A DNA stretch of 64,000 nucleotides from Cordylochernes scorpioides (GCA_030710605.1 CP092880.1:5395223-5459222); one strand, 5' to 3'; shown: positions 44,850-54,978, numbered from the stretch's first letter. The notes: generated by a model from the sequence alone, not told the origin. Program-made: numbers and translations.

Positions 44850-45090
44850 TGCTTATCTCCACTCAAATCCCACTAAGGTATCAAGCTTGTAAAGCTTGTT
44901 GATGGTGTCTGCCGGGGAAGAGTAGAGCTCATCAATGGATAAGTCAATACAGTCAATAATGTGTCTTGGGGTTGCAGGTTGACACTTAGTACATAGTGGG
45001 AAAACCTTGCAACCATTCTGGAAAGTCATTGTCTGTAGATGACCAGACTTAAGTCTGGAAATCAAAGACTGTTGTTCTCTTGGGAGGACA
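44850..45090 (-). mobile_element. LINE 3'-end fragment (CCHC box)
   Basis: Minus strand: ISRLKSGHLQTMTFQNGCK, then CTKCQPATPRHIIDCIDLSI. It is very close to the copy at 44.3-44.5 kb and probably belongs to the same duplication. Confidence 0.7.
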
Positions 45091-45227
45091 CAACTGGTGC
45101 CCTATACCAGTCATGTGCAGCATTAGATTTCCATTCTGGCAGGCATTGGGTTTTGTTGGTACAGAGGAAGTCATAAAGGTCTAGGTCGTGTGAAAGCTAG
45201 TGAGAGAAAATAGTAGAGCAGTCTGGA

Positions 45228-45325
45228 GATTAATTTGGCGAAAAACTAATGAGAGGGTCCACCATTAATAAGCCAAGCCCTCTCATTCAATAACTTTTAC
45301 CGTTGCAGTAAGGTCTGTAGAGATA
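45228..45325. mobile_element. Family B fragment
   Basis: GAAAAACTAATGAGAGGGTC to CCGTTGCAGTAAGG, strongly diverged. Confidence 0.4.
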
Positions 45326-45344
45326 ATATCTGATGCTATTACAA

Positions 45345-45605
45345 AAAAATGACAGGCAGCAGCCTGTATTTCCAGGCTCAAAACTGGCAGCCATACAAGA
45401 CCGCTCCTCTTCCAGGAAGGTGTGAAGACCTTCCCACAATGCACAATCTGCAGGACCAAAGAGGCCTCACCAGACCACTTCTTGGAATGTACAAGATCCT
45501 CAAGACAGGACCTGTAATCGAATCCTACCAAGATTGTAAATTTGATCGATAAATATAGTCTCCATGACCTTGAATAATTATACAATGGAATAATAAAAAA
45601 TATAT
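45345..45605 (+). mobile_element. LINE 3'-end fragment
   Basis: The better copy of the element at 29.2 kb. One frame reads QEGVKTFPQCTICRTKEAS, then PDHFLECTRSS, and KYSLHDLE, followed by an A-rich tail. This is the C-terminal CCHC region of a LINE ORF2. Confidence 0.7.
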
Positions 45606-45609
45606 ACAC

Positions 45610-45776
45610 AGTTAAACCTGTCTATAGCGCCCCCCCTTGGGATTCACCAAAATAGTGTGCTATAGACGGGTCACTTTTAATGTAAATCGCATCATACTAC
45701 GTATTTAAAATCTGGCGCTATAGAGAGGGAGACGCTATAGAGAGGGAAGCATTATAGACAGGTTTAATTGTATATA
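45610..45776. mobile_element. MITE with CAGTTAAACCTGTCTATAGC ends
   Basis: Perfect inverted ends (ACAGTTAAACCTGTCTATAG / ATAGACAGGTTTAATTGT) and an internal GTGCTATAGACGGGTCACTT. TA-bounded. Second copy at 57.3 kb. Confidence 0.75.
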
Positions 45777-45948
45777 TATATATTACATAAAAGAAACACA
45801 TTGCCAAAAATATTAATTGTTACAAATTTAATTGATAGATGGGGCAATTGAATTTATGAACTATAAGATTCAATTAGGAAAAGAGAAAATTAATTTTAAT
45901 GGAGAATAGAGTAAAGAAATCTTTTTTTAGCACTTCTCTTTTATAAAT

Positions 45949-46118
45949 ACAGTAGAACCTCCATGAGAGGACACCCGTGCTTGAGGACACCTTTTCAAAG
46001 GACAGTTTTCATTTGCAAAATTACCATTTATACTATTTAGCAACTCTCTGGTAAGAGGACATCTCTCCCTAAAGGCCACTTTGGCTCTGCAATTAGGTGT
46101 CCTTTACAGGGAGGTTGA
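45949..46118. mobile_element. Tc1-type MITE, right end lost
   Basis: TACAGTAGAACCTCCATGAG through TCCTTTACAGGGAGGTTGAG. Confidence 0.65.
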
Positions 46119-46224
46119 GTAAGGTTTACCCCAGGACAGCCATCACCAGCTCCACAGTCTTGGCTAGCACGACAGCTCCATGATGTTTCATGAAGAGGAA
46201 GAGGAAACACTAGATTCAAGTTCA

Positions 46225-46545
46225 ACGTAATAAGACCCAATCCAAATAAATGGTGTGTGATGTTTCGATAACTGCGTTACAGTAGAACCTTCCTGTAAAG
46301 AACACCTAATTACAGAGCCAAAGTGTCCTTTAGGGAGAGGTATCTTCTTACCGGAGAGTTTCTAAATAGAAAAATTGCTAATTTTGAAAATGAAAACTGT
46401 CTTTTGTAAAGAAGTGTCCTTTAGCGCGGGTGTCCTCTCATGGAGATTCTACTGTAATACCATCTTCAGACAAAACTACTTTTATACTTTTGTCAGAAGA
46501 TGGTAGCAACACTGTTACCGATATGTCACATGCTGTTACAAATAC
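46225..46545. mobile_element. Family H copy split by a Tc1-type MITE
   Basis: The left arm (CCAAATAAATGGTGTGTGAT...TAACTGCGTTA) and right arm (TAATACCATCTTCAGACAAA...GAAGATGGTAGCAACACTG) are separated by a MITE at 46269-46456 inserted at TA. Confidence 0.65.
46269..46456. mobile_element. Tc1-type MITE inserted in family H at TA
   Basis: The left flank TGCGTTA and right flank TAATACCATC come from a family H hairpin, so TA is the target. Confidence 0.75.
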
Positions 46546-46645
46546 TAGAGTAGTCAACTTTATGCAAATATATTTGTAACTTAAAAACTAAGAGAAAAAA
46601 TAAAAGACACTTCGGCCAGTATTTGAAGAATTTATTTGAAGAAAT

Positions 46646-46946
46646 TGATGTATATAGTTATTCATTTGTTTTAAATAAATATCAAATTGATGTATATATT
46701 TGTTTAGTTATTTTGCATATTTTTCATCTGTGAATTAATCTTATAATTTGGTCTGTGAAAATAAAAATATTGGACCAGTGACCAAAACAAAATGTAAATA
46801 GATCGCTTAATGTTATATAGTTAGTATAGAGAATGGTTAGGCAGGATATATATTTAAATGTTATGCTTGTGTAATTTTAATCTTAATTGAATAAAAAATT
46901 ATAAATTTAAATGTGTTATAAATCTTAAATACCAAGCATTAAATCA
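46646..46946 (+). repeat. 5' LTR of the Ty3/Mag element
   Basis: 301 bp, TGATGTATAT to AAGCATTAAATCA. The same 301 bases recur at 50421-50721 with no difference that I can find. It contains an internal direct repeat (TTGATGTATATA, about 40 bases apart) and AATAAA motifs near the end. Confidence 0.95.
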
Positions 46947-46960
46947 ACTGGCGACGAGGA
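46947..46960 (+). other. Primer-binding-site-like sequence next to the 5' LTR
   Basis: ACTGGCGACGAGGA directly follows the LTR CA, as expected for a tRNA-primed element. The same 14 bases recur inverted at 47620-47633, at the start of the reversed gag block, so the site is duplicated in opposite orientations. The tRNA species is not identified. Confidence 0.65.
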
Positions 46961-47557
46961 TGGGATGTTCTTACCACAGTGTTTGCAGGGATTATTGATG
47001 GCATGAAGATGCTGTGGGGACAGATGGGCATCTTCGGATCTCTTGAGGTTGTGTAGGTCATTATCTGCAGACTCCGCAGACAGAGCGATGTCCAATGCTC
47101 CCTCAAAAGTCAATCCCTCTTCCTGTAGCAGCTTCTTTTGGGTTGGTGTATCAATGATGCCCGCCACAAATTTGTCTCGCAGGGATTCTTGCAGAACATC
47201 TCCAAAGTTACACCTTTGAGCCTGTTCCTTAAGGCGTATTATGTATTTAGATATTGTTTCGCCTGATTTCTGATCCATTTTCTGGAATACAAATCTTTCA
47301 TATATTATATTGATCTTAGGATTGAAATGTTTTAATAAGATCCTGCACAATTTATCAAAGGGAACTTGATCAACTTCTTCCGGAAAAACTAAGTTTCGCA
47401 AGATCCCGAAATATTTAGGGCCGATGCTTGAAATAAGAAATGGCGTCTTAAAGTCTTCTTTTGTTTTAGAAATTAGCATGAATTGCTTCAATCGATAAAT
47501 ATAATTTTCAACATTCTCTAGATTTTCGTCGAATCTTTCAAACATACTTGAAGACAT
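46961..47557 (-). pseudogene. Gag (capsid and first half-knuckle), inverted block
   Basis: Gag reading frame from an ATG at 47557, on the strand opposite to the element's pol. It shows a retrotransposon capsid-like composition and ends in a zinc-knuckle start, CKHCGKN. After this it breaks into the complement of the primer site and LTR. The other half of that knuckle (HHLHYNC) lies at the start of the second reversed block near 48310, so the two blocks were once contiguous. About 197 residues remain. An inverted primer site (47620-47633) precedes it on its own strand, so the block was copied with its leader. Confidence 0.8.
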
Positions 47558-47633
47558 TTTTTTAAAAGTATAATTTCTTTTCACTATTTAAATTCTTTTT
47601 TCTTTACAAAATTTGCTTTTCCTCGTCGCCAGT

Positions 47634-48330
47634 TGTTTTAATGCAAAAGGAACTTGCCTGAATTTGTAAAATTTTGGGACAAAGTCAGCCTTCACATCAA
47701 GATGGCATTTGATACCTTTAATAGGGTCAGATTTGCATTCAAAAATGGACCCATAATCATTTAAAAGTGAATCTATACTAAAAGAGTCCAATTTATGCAA
47801 ATAATTGAATGAGATATTGAAAAGATTAAGGAAATCTCTTCCTAAGAGAAATTTAGAACAATTTAAATTAGTTATTAGTATTTCAATGGTTCTAGAAACA
47901 TTTCTTAATTTTATATCAAATTTAGCCTTGCCCAAAATAGGTATTTTAGAGCCACTATAGCCGGTCAAGACTGTATTACATTTATTTAATTTAACATTTT
48001 TGAAATATTTAAAGTACAAATATTTAGTTAATGTAGTTATGGCTGCTCCAGTATCAATTTCAGCCAACAATTTTATGTCATTTACATATACAGTTTCAAT
48101 CAAGGGAGGATGCAAATTTATATTATTCAATGATAAATTATTTTGAGATCCCGAAGGATTATTATCATTAACATGCTTTTTAAATTTATTAAAAGTATTT
48201 TTGGGATTTCTGGGCAATTTACGGGCAGAACTATCTTTTTTATAACATATAGTAGAAATATGCCCTACTCTACCACAAACTCTACAATTAGCTGATTTAA
48301 AAAAACAATTATAGTGTAGATGGTGTAAAT
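47634..48330 (-). pseudogene. Zinc knuckle, aspartic protease and RT N-terminus, inverted block
   Basis: On the minus strand from about 48330: the end of one zinc knuckle, a complete CX2CX4HX4C knuckle (CRVCGRVGHISTIC), the aspartic protease with active-site DTGA in AEIDTGAAITT and the later LLGRDFL, then the RT N-terminal region ending VPFALK. At 47634-47645 the frame runs out of RT into LTR-end and primer-site sequence. The join lies at GCATTAAA, which is present both in the RT coding sequence and at the LTR end. Upstream on this strand the open frame is only the antisense of the RT thumb. Confidence 0.8.
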
Positions 48331-50381
48331 GGGAAAGCCATTTAGATATTCTTAAAAGAACACTTGATATTCTTAAAGAAAATAATTTTACAATAAACAA
48401 AAATAAGTGCTTGTTTGTTAAAAATGAGATTGAATATCTTGGACATAAAATTAATGAATTTGGTATATATCCCTTGAAAGACAAGCTAGCTTGCATAAAG
48501 AATTGTCCAGTTCCTAAGAATATAACTGAATTAAAAAGCTTCCTTGGACTTTTGTCATTTTATAGCAAATTTTTGCCAAATCTTTCAGATTTAGCATATC
48601 CTTTATACAACCTATTAAAAAAGAATGTTAAATGGTCTTGGAATGCTGGGACAGATAGATCCTTCAATTCCTGTAAAAATGCATTAGATGAGACCACATG
48701 TTTATCGCATTATTCCCTAAATTTGCCTTTGATTCTCTCTTGTGATGCAAGTCAGGTGGGAATAGGAGCAACCCTTTCACATTTGAAGGATGGGGAGGAA
48801 AGGCCTGTGTGTTTCATTTCCAGAACTTTAAATGTTCATGAAAGAAAATATTCTCAAGTTGAAAGAGAAGGACTTGCAATTGTCTTTGCAGTAAATAAAT
48901 TAAAAAATTATCTTTTTGGTAGGAAATTTACCATTTACACTGATCACAAGCCCTTAATAACTATTTTTGGAGATAAAACAAATTTGCCTCCACTCATTGC
49001 AAATAGACTTCATAGATGGGCTCTAACTCTTTCAAATTATAGTTTTGAAATTAAGTATAAAAAAGGAAAGGATAATATTATTCCAGATTTCCTATCTAGA
49101 TTTCCAGAGTGTCAAGAGGATAATTTGGAATATAATGATGGGAGTGGTGAAATTTTACTCTTAAATACTTCCATCATTGACCATGTTCTTGTGGCTCATG
49201 AAATACAATTAGACAGGACTTTATTCAAATTGTATAAAATTATTAAAACAGGGGAGTTACCCTCAAGTCCCAATGATGATCTCATTCCTTATTTAAAAAG
49301 GATTGATGACTTTACCATTCTCCAAGAATGTATTTTTCTAGAGAATAGAATGGTTATCCCAAAAAGTCTATATGAAAGGGTACTTCAATTATTACATGAG
49401 AGCCATGCAGGAACTAATAAAATGAAAATGATGGCACGTTCATCTATTTGGTGGCCCGGCATGGACTCTTCAATAGAAATAATCACAAAAAATTGCAGGA
49501 CTTGTCTTTCTAATGAAAGTTTGCCTCCTCAAAGAACTGAGAGTTGGCCTAAATATGCAGGACCATGGAGGAGGGTTCACATGGACTATTTCAATTTCAA
49601 AAACAAACTGTTTTTACTAGCAGTAGATTCATTTTCTTCATGGGTTGAAGTTTCTGAAGTACCATCTACCAGTGCATATTTTTGTATAAATTTTATGAGA
49701 AATTGTATTGCTCGCTACGGATTTCCACAAGTAGTGGTTTCTGATAATGGTCCTCCTTTCTTTAGTAGTGACTTTGGTGATTTTTTGTCTAAGAATGGCA
49801 TATCCCATGTGACATCTCCCCCATATCACCCAAAATCGAATGGACAGGCAGAAGTCTCTGTAAGAGAGGTAAAGAAATTGCTAAAAAAGCAATTATATGA
49901 AAATGAGCAGGTGGAACTAAATTTGGCTCTGTCTAGGGCTTTGTTCTTTATAAGGACCGATGTAAATATTAGGAAAGGGACATCACCTGCGGAACTGTTT
50001 CTTGGAAGAAAGATCAGATCAAGACTTTCGGTGTTATCAAAAGAAGAAGTAAAAACCTCCAAATTCAATAGTCAATATGTTAACAGTAAATTTAAAGTGG
50101 ATGAGACTGTGAAGTTTAGGTGGATTACTAATGGGCATCCCTCTTGGTATACAGGAAAGATAATTAAAATACTAGGAAGGAATGTTTATTTAATAAAACA
50201 AGGTGACAGTATAAAAAAGGTTCATCAAAACTACATTAGAAAAATATTGCCTGGTAAATCACATCCCACTAATATGAATGATGCTGAACGTGTGCCAACT
50301 CCAATCTCGGAGGAGAAAAGTGTCACAACCCCCAGGTATCCTCAGAGGGAGCGCAGATGTCCGCAGAGATATGGAGAGTAA
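48317..50381 (+). pseudogene. Pol remnant: RT thumb, RNase H and integrase
   Basis: Forward open frame of about 690 codons ending at TAA 50381. It starts in mid-RT (SHLDILKRTLDILKENN, EYLGHKINEFGI), so the palm with the YxDD box is missing. RNase H follows with LSCDAS, the REGLAIVFAV glutamate, YTDHKPL and IIPDFLSR. Integrase has an N-terminal HESH...CRTC zinc site, aspartates in HMDYF and VSDNG, and the glutamate in GQAEVSVRE, so a D,D,E set is present. It ends with a WYTGKI...VHQNYIRKI tail. Without the palm it cannot supply reverse transcriptase. Lineage is by general resemblance to Mag-type elements. Confidence 0.85.
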
Positions 50382-50407
50382 ATAAATAAATAAGGGGGGC
50401 CAAGCCT

Positions 50408-50420
50408 AAGAAGGGGGAAT
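50408..50420 (+). other. Polypurine tract before the 3' LTR
   Basis: AAGAAGGGGGAAT ends directly at the TG of the 3' LTR, the expected place for plus-strand priming in LTR elements. Confidence 0.7.
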
Positions 50421-50721
50421 TGATGTATATAGTTATTCATTTGTTTTAAATAAATATCAAATTGATGTATATATTTGTTTAGTTATTTTGCATATTTTTC
50501 ATCTGTGAATTAATCTTATAATTTGGTCTGTGAAAATAAAAATATTGGACCAGTGACCAAAACAAAATGTAAATAGATCGCTTAATGTTATATAGTTAGT
50601 ATAGAGAATGGTTAGGCAGGATATATATTTAAATGTTATGCTTGTGTAATTTTAATCTTAATTGAATAAAAAATTATAAATTTAAATGTGTTATAAATCT
50701 TAAATACCAAGCATTAAATCA
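50421..50721 (+). repeat. 3' LTR of the Ty3/Mag element
   Basis: 301 bp, identical to the 5' LTR by eye. It is followed by the second GAAAT target duplication. Confidence 0.95.
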
Positions 50722-50984
50722 GAAATATGAATGCCGGCCAGGCAGCCTCTATCTTTACAATAAGAGAAAAAAGTATGTAAATTTCTTTAATGTATAAATT
50801 GACCGTGGTGTTCAATAAAAAAAGAGTTTCTGGATAAGTTTAGGACAATTGATAGTTGTCCTTAGAGCCTCTTCCTTGGAGTTGCGGAGCTGGTCAAGTA
50901 GGTGGACTGAACTCTAGGTCATCTCTCAAGGTAAAGATAGACACCAATCTATATTGAGAACCCCTCAATACACGCTATTTATTT

Positions 50985-51022
50985 ATTTAGATTTGGTTTT
51001 ATTACAATATATTTATAATCTT
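50985..51022 (+). repeat. Family H arm fragment
   Basis: TATTTATTTAGATTTGGTTT followed by TATTACAATATATTTATAAT, a decayed outer arm. Confidence 0.4.
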
Positions 51023-51024
51023 TC

Positions 51025-51350
51025 GATGCACTAGCGCGCCATCTGTTATCAAATTACAAAACCATTTTAGATGTGTAATATTCTTTTTTAAATAAAACAA
51101 TTTCTACTGTCCTTACTGCAATGGAAAAATTAAAGGGAGGGCCTGTCTCATCAGTGGTGAACCCTCCCAGCGGTTTCGCCAGTTTAATCTACCATACTGC
51201 TGTTATATTGCATTTTTGGAACTTCCTTTTATAGTGATACTGATGCTTGACTCTTCGAATTTTTCCATTGTGCAGTAAGGGCAGTAGAAATTGTTTTATT
51301 TTAAAAAGAATATTACGCGTCTAAAATAGTTTTGTATAATTTGATATTTA
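51025..51350. mobile_element. Family B element with both arms
   Basis: GATGCACTAGCGCGCCATCT to the complementary arm near 51340 (CGCGTCTAAAATAGTTTTGT). Confidence 0.65.
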
Positions 51351-51540
51351 TAATCTATAATCCAAATTGACTTAGAATAGATTCAAGTTATTTTTCTCTA
51401 CTCTTGCTGCTCTGTAGATACTGGGTCTGAGTAATCAATTGGATTGATATGATGCTGATTAAAAACATTTGCATTGATTAATGTTGGCTGTTGTTTACTT
51501 TTGAAATGAACGTCCCTCTCTCCTCAGCTCAGTCTCCTTA

Positions 51541-51688
51541 TCCCTAGTACACGTGGTACAGGCCATGATAATCATGGTGGGTAGTTAGCAACTGCTTTTT
51601 ACTGTAAGTGCACCACATATCTACAATGTGAAAAGCAGTTCGACTTTGCACTTACAAACGTGCCAGAGTCCCGTTTTGTTACTTAATG
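51541..51688 (-). mobile_element. SINE-t fragment (tail half)
   Basis: CCCTAGTACACGTGGTACAG to GTCCCGTTTTGTTACTT. Confidence 0.75.
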
Positions 51689-51862
51689 TTAAGAATTAAT
51701 TACAAACTTAACATATAAACTTCAAACAGTGTGAACTACAGGTGTGTACATAATTTTATCCAGTTCAGTTTCTATAATCTCTTGTCCTTCCTTATTGTTT
51801 ATTAAATACCTTTAAGTAATAAAGGATCTTCGTAATTATCAGCTTTCTTTCTCTTCTACAAA

Positions 51863-52252
51863 TACAGTAGAACCTCCCTTTAGCAGACATCTCTCTACAA
51901 AGGTCAGTTCTCATTTGCAAAATTATCATTTTTACTGATAAGGCACAATTTGGATTATAGATTATAAACACAAGGTAATAAGACCAAATCCAAATAAATA
52001 AATAGTGTGTCACATTTTGGTAACTGCATTGTTACCATCTTCAGACAAAATTCCATTTCATTCAGTACTTTTATCTGAAGATGGTAACAACGCTGTTATT
52101 GAAACATCACACACTATTTATTTATTTGGATTTGGTCTTATTACCTTGTGACCATTTTTACTATTTAGCAACTCTCCGGTAAGAGGACACCTCTCCCTAA
52201 AGGACACTTTAGCTCTGCAATTAGGTGTCCTTTACAGGGAGTTCTACTGTAT
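51863..52252. mobile_element. Tc1-type MITE carrying a family H insertion
   Basis: Left part 51863-51936, right part 52153-52252. The two join at CATTTTTACT after the insert is removed. Confidence 0.75.
51937..52152. mobile_element. Family H fold-back retroelement, 10-bp target duplication
   Basis: 216 bp, from GATAAGGCACAATTTGGATT to TTATTACCTTGTG plus two bases, flanked by CATTTTTACT (51927-51936 and 52153-52162). It is inserted in a Tc1-type MITE, which reads through once the insert and one duplication are removed. Each arm holds the hairpin GGUAAC...GUUACC or a variant, preceded by CUGAAGA and followed by GAAAC. Confidence 0.85.
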
Positions 52253-52452
52253 ATATTTTTCCCAACAGTAATAAATTGACTTAAGTTATTTTCTGAGAAA
52301 ATCACCTCTACATCACGTCTAGGTGTTTATCTACTTTCACTTCTTGCTCAGCATCCTGCTACCTTATCTAACACTTTGTAGCTACAAGGTAACAAGATGA
52401 ACAAGATTTGTACATGACACCCACTGTGTTATACCATTTATTTATAATCCAA

Positions 52453-52640
52453 ATTCAAGTTAATAAGACCAAATAAATAAATAGTGTGTGACATTTCGGT
52501 AACAGTGTTGTTACCATCTTCAGACAAAAGTACTGGTAAAGTAATGTTAACAACGCTGTTACCGAAACGTCACACACTATTTATTTATTTGGATTTGGTC
52601 TTATTACCTTGTGTTTATAATCTGTAATCCAAATTGTATC
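52453..52640. mobile_element. Family H fold-back copy
   Basis: It has both arms: AATAAGACCAAATAAATAAA...GTTACCATCTTCAGACAAAA, then GTAATGTTAACAACGCTGTT and the TTTGGATTTGGTCTTATTAC arm. No clear target duplication. Confidence 0.7.
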
Positions 52641-52771
52641 TTATCCCTTCCCCCTCTAGAGTTACAATATCATCCAATACAGTATTAGAGATATAAAATA
52701 TATAGTCTGGTGGATTGAAATGGTGAATCTCTGGGAGGGATCCACCAAGCCCTTCCACTATCCTTCATGGG

Positions 52772-53075
52772 AGTTCGGTGGAAGGATGGTCTAAACCGTT
52801 GGTTTTTCGACCGCTACAACCCAGGTTCGATTCCCGCATTGGGCACTTTTTTCTGATAAAAAAAAAATGCTCCAATGGTCCCCGATTCTTGCAAAAGTCC
52901 AACCCCACCAGCAAGTGAAAGTAACCAAATGGGGCTTTGGTACATTTGTAAGTGAAAAGTTGAACAGCTTTTCACACGTGTAGACATGTGGTGCACTTAC
53001 AGTAAAAGTAGTCGCCTACTTCTACCCACCATGATTATCATGGCCTCTACCACGTGTACTAGGGATAAACAAAAA
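52772..53075 (+). mobile_element. SINE-t copy, complete
   Basis: Head TTCGGTGGAAGGATGGTCTA with B box GGTTCGATTCC, the body, and the end ACTAGGGATAAAC with an A-tail. Confidence 0.85.
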
Positions 53076-53087
53076 AAATATATTTAT

Positions 53088-53275
53088 AATCCAAATTCAA
53101 GGTAATAAGACCAAATAAATAAATAGTTTGTGACGTTTCGGTAACAGCGTTGTTACCATCTTCAGACAAAAGTACTGGTAAAGTAATGGTAACAACGCTG
53201 TTACCGAAATGTCACATACTATTTATTTATTTGGATTTGGTCTTATTACCTTGTGTTTATAATCTATTTATAATT
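53088..53275. mobile_element. Family H fold-back copy
   Basis: Nearly identical to the copy at 52.5 kb, including the shortened spacer AGTACTGGTAAAGTAATG(G/T). The two probably derive from one master or from a local duplication. Confidence 0.7.
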
Positions 53276-53354
53276 AAATCTCCGATTCAAATATTTTAGC
53301 CAATCTATGTACAGTCAATAATCGTATATATGCTCTCAACACAAAGCAATAACA

Positions 53355-53650
53355 TCTATACATATAAAATGAAAAGATTTAAAAGCACGAATGTTTCTTT
53401 TCATAAATCAAACTTCTACTGTCCTTACTGCGATGAATAAAATATATTGGGAGGGCTTAGCCCCAATACAGTATTAGAGCTCTGAGAAGCGGTCTGGTGG
53501 ATTAAATTGGCGAAACTGCTGGGAGGGTTCACCACTGACTAGCCAAGCCCTCCCAATATATTTTTTCATCGCAGTAAGGGCAGTAGAAGTTTGTATTATG
53601 TATAAAAGAAACATTCGTGTTTTTAAATCCTTTCATTTTATATGTATAGA
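53355..53650. mobile_element. Family B element, longest inverted arms
   Basis: TCTATACATATAAAATGAAA at the left pairs with TTTCATTTTATATGTATAGA at the right. The arms extend through the ACTTCTACTG block to GGGAGGGCTTAG, about 110 bp per arm. Confidence 0.7.
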
Positions 53651-54025
53651 TATATTCTCTTCTTGAAGATATATTAAAGCTATTGTTATCCAATATATTT
53701 TGAGTATTCTATTCAACAATATGACATTTTGGTAGAGGGATTGCTGTACCATCATGAAATAGTAACCCTGTCCTTCAATGGTTAGAAAGGGTTCCCCCCA
53801 TGGGAAACTGGGGCAAATATTCCCCCAGTTATCCCAGAAGGTAAACGATGCTGTAGGTTCCCATGTCAAGTGTTACCCCACAAATCTACCTTTCCACGAC
53901 AAGGTCAACAATTATATGATACACACAATAAAAGATTTCAAGGTTCGGAGCCTGTGAGCCTCTAAATGTGAACCTGTGAGCGGCTAAATAGTTTAAAAAA
54001 AAAAAAAAAAGGTCATTTTTGTTGA
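53651..54025. other. No gene recognised
   Basis: Spurious short ORFs, one A-run at 53996. Confidence 0.45.
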
Positions 54026-54033
54026 TGAAAACT

Positions 54034-54284
54034 GATAAGGCAAAATTTGGATTATAGATTATAAACACAAGGTAATAAGACCAAATCTAAATAAATAAAT
54101 AGTGTGTGACGTTTATTACCTTGTGTTTATAATCTATAAGATTCAGTACTTTTGTCTGAAGATGGTAACAACGTTGTTACCGAAACCTCACACACTATTT
54201 ATTTATTTGGATTTGGTCTTATTACCTTGTTAAATAAATGGTGTGTTTATTTATTTATTTGTATTGGGTCTTATTACCTTGTGC
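54034..54284. mobile_element. Family H fold-back copy, 8-bp target duplication
   Basis: It begins GATAAGGCAAAATTTGG and ends TTATTACCTTGTGC, flanked by TGAAAACT at 54026-54033 and 54285-54292. The interior is rearranged, with extra copies of the TTATTTATTTG arm. The target again looks like a Tc1-type MITE (right remainder 54287-54356). Confidence 0.65.
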
Positions 54285-54415
54285 TGAAAACTGTTCACTT
54301 TAGAGAGAGAGGTGTTCTCTAGTGGGAGTGTCCTCTCACGGAGGTTGCTCTACTGTAGTTGGAAGAAAAAAAGATATCCCATCTCAATTCCTTAAGATAT
54401 TAAAAAATGTCTTTT

Positions 54416-54616
54416 AAACACAAGGTAATAAGACCAAATCCAAATAAATAAATAGTGTGTGACGTTTCGGTAACAGCTTTGTTACCATCCTCAGACAAAA
54501 TTAATGAATCTGAGGATGGTAACAACGCTGTTGCCGAAACATCACATACTATTTATTTATTTGGATTTGGTCTTATTACCTTGTGTTTATGATCTATATC
54601 CAAATTGTGCCTTATC
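54416..54616. mobile_element. Family H fold-back copy, 13-bp target duplication
   Basis: 201 bp flanked by AAAAATGTCTTTT (54403-54415 and 54617-54629), the longest perfect duplication of the family. Its hairpin carries CUGAGGA instead of CUGAAGA (a change at the free N position of the hammerhead core) and GUUGCC pairing GGUAAC through a wobble. Confidence 0.85.
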
Positions 54617-54892
54617 AAAAATGTCTTTTGTGTTTCTTTCAACATAGAATAGATAGTGATGCCTGAGAAAATTCCATTCTCAGGGGCAATTCCCACAATT
54701 GGGGGTTGATGTGTAGGGGTAAAGCCAACCACTACCTCCCTGGGAAACAATGGACTTAGCAGCTGGCGATAACAAGGGGGAACATACCTCTACAACACCT
54801 GGACTCTGCCAGCTGTCAGTAGCTTCTCTACCCGGGATTACATGTATGAAGAGGAGAAAGATGTAAGAATTCTTCTTTCTTATCTCTTAAAA

Positions 54893-54978
54893 AGTATCCA
54901 ATGCGGGATTCAATCCTGGGTCATGGATATCGAAAATGGACAGTTTATACAACTCCTCCACCAACTCTGAATAGAAGA
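54893..54978 (-). mobile_element. SINE-t head fragment
   Basis: The complement of the tRNA-like head only: AAGTATCCAATGCGGGATTC, AATCCTGGGTC, CTCCTCCACCAACTC. Confidence 0.55.

Larger units (their letters stand above)
46641..50726 (+). mobile_element. Ty3/Mag-type LTR retrotransposon with inverted gag and protease blocks
   Basis: Complete insertion, 4076 bp between LTR ends, flanked by the 5-bp target duplication GAAAT (46641-46645 and 50722-50726). Both LTRs are 301 bp, start TG, end CA, and are identical by eye. Plus-strand order: LTR, primer-binding-like ACTGGCGACGAGGA, gag block reversed (46961-47633), protease block reversed (about 47634-48310), then RT thumb, RNase H and integrase forward, purine tract, LTR. 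The RT palm with its catalytic aspartates is absent. The element sits inside a small family F fragment that has its own 12-bp duplication (46589-46600 and 50761-50772). Identical LTRs say the insertion is young, so the rearrangement probably came with it. Confidence 0.9.
46589..50772. mobile_element. Short family F insertion, split by the Ty3 element
   Basis: TAAGAGAAAAAA at 46589-46600 is repeated at 50761-50772. Between them lie 45 bases of family F (CACTTCGGCCAG...), the Ty3/Mag element, and 34 more bases of family F (ATGAATGCCGGCCAGGCAGC). The 12-bp duplication therefore marks the earlier, small insertion. Confidence 0.7.

Noticed and set aside
46925..48496. A separate minus-strand retrotransposon inserted in the Ty3 element
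   Set aside because: No LTRs or duplications of its own. The two blocks supply exactly the parts missing from the plus-strand pol, and the inverted primer site matches the outer LTR's.
48411..48496. Start of a protein at the N-terminus of the minus ORF ending at 47588
   Set aside because: Its first 50 or so codons are the antisense of the RT thumb; the real coding part begins at the zinc knuckle.
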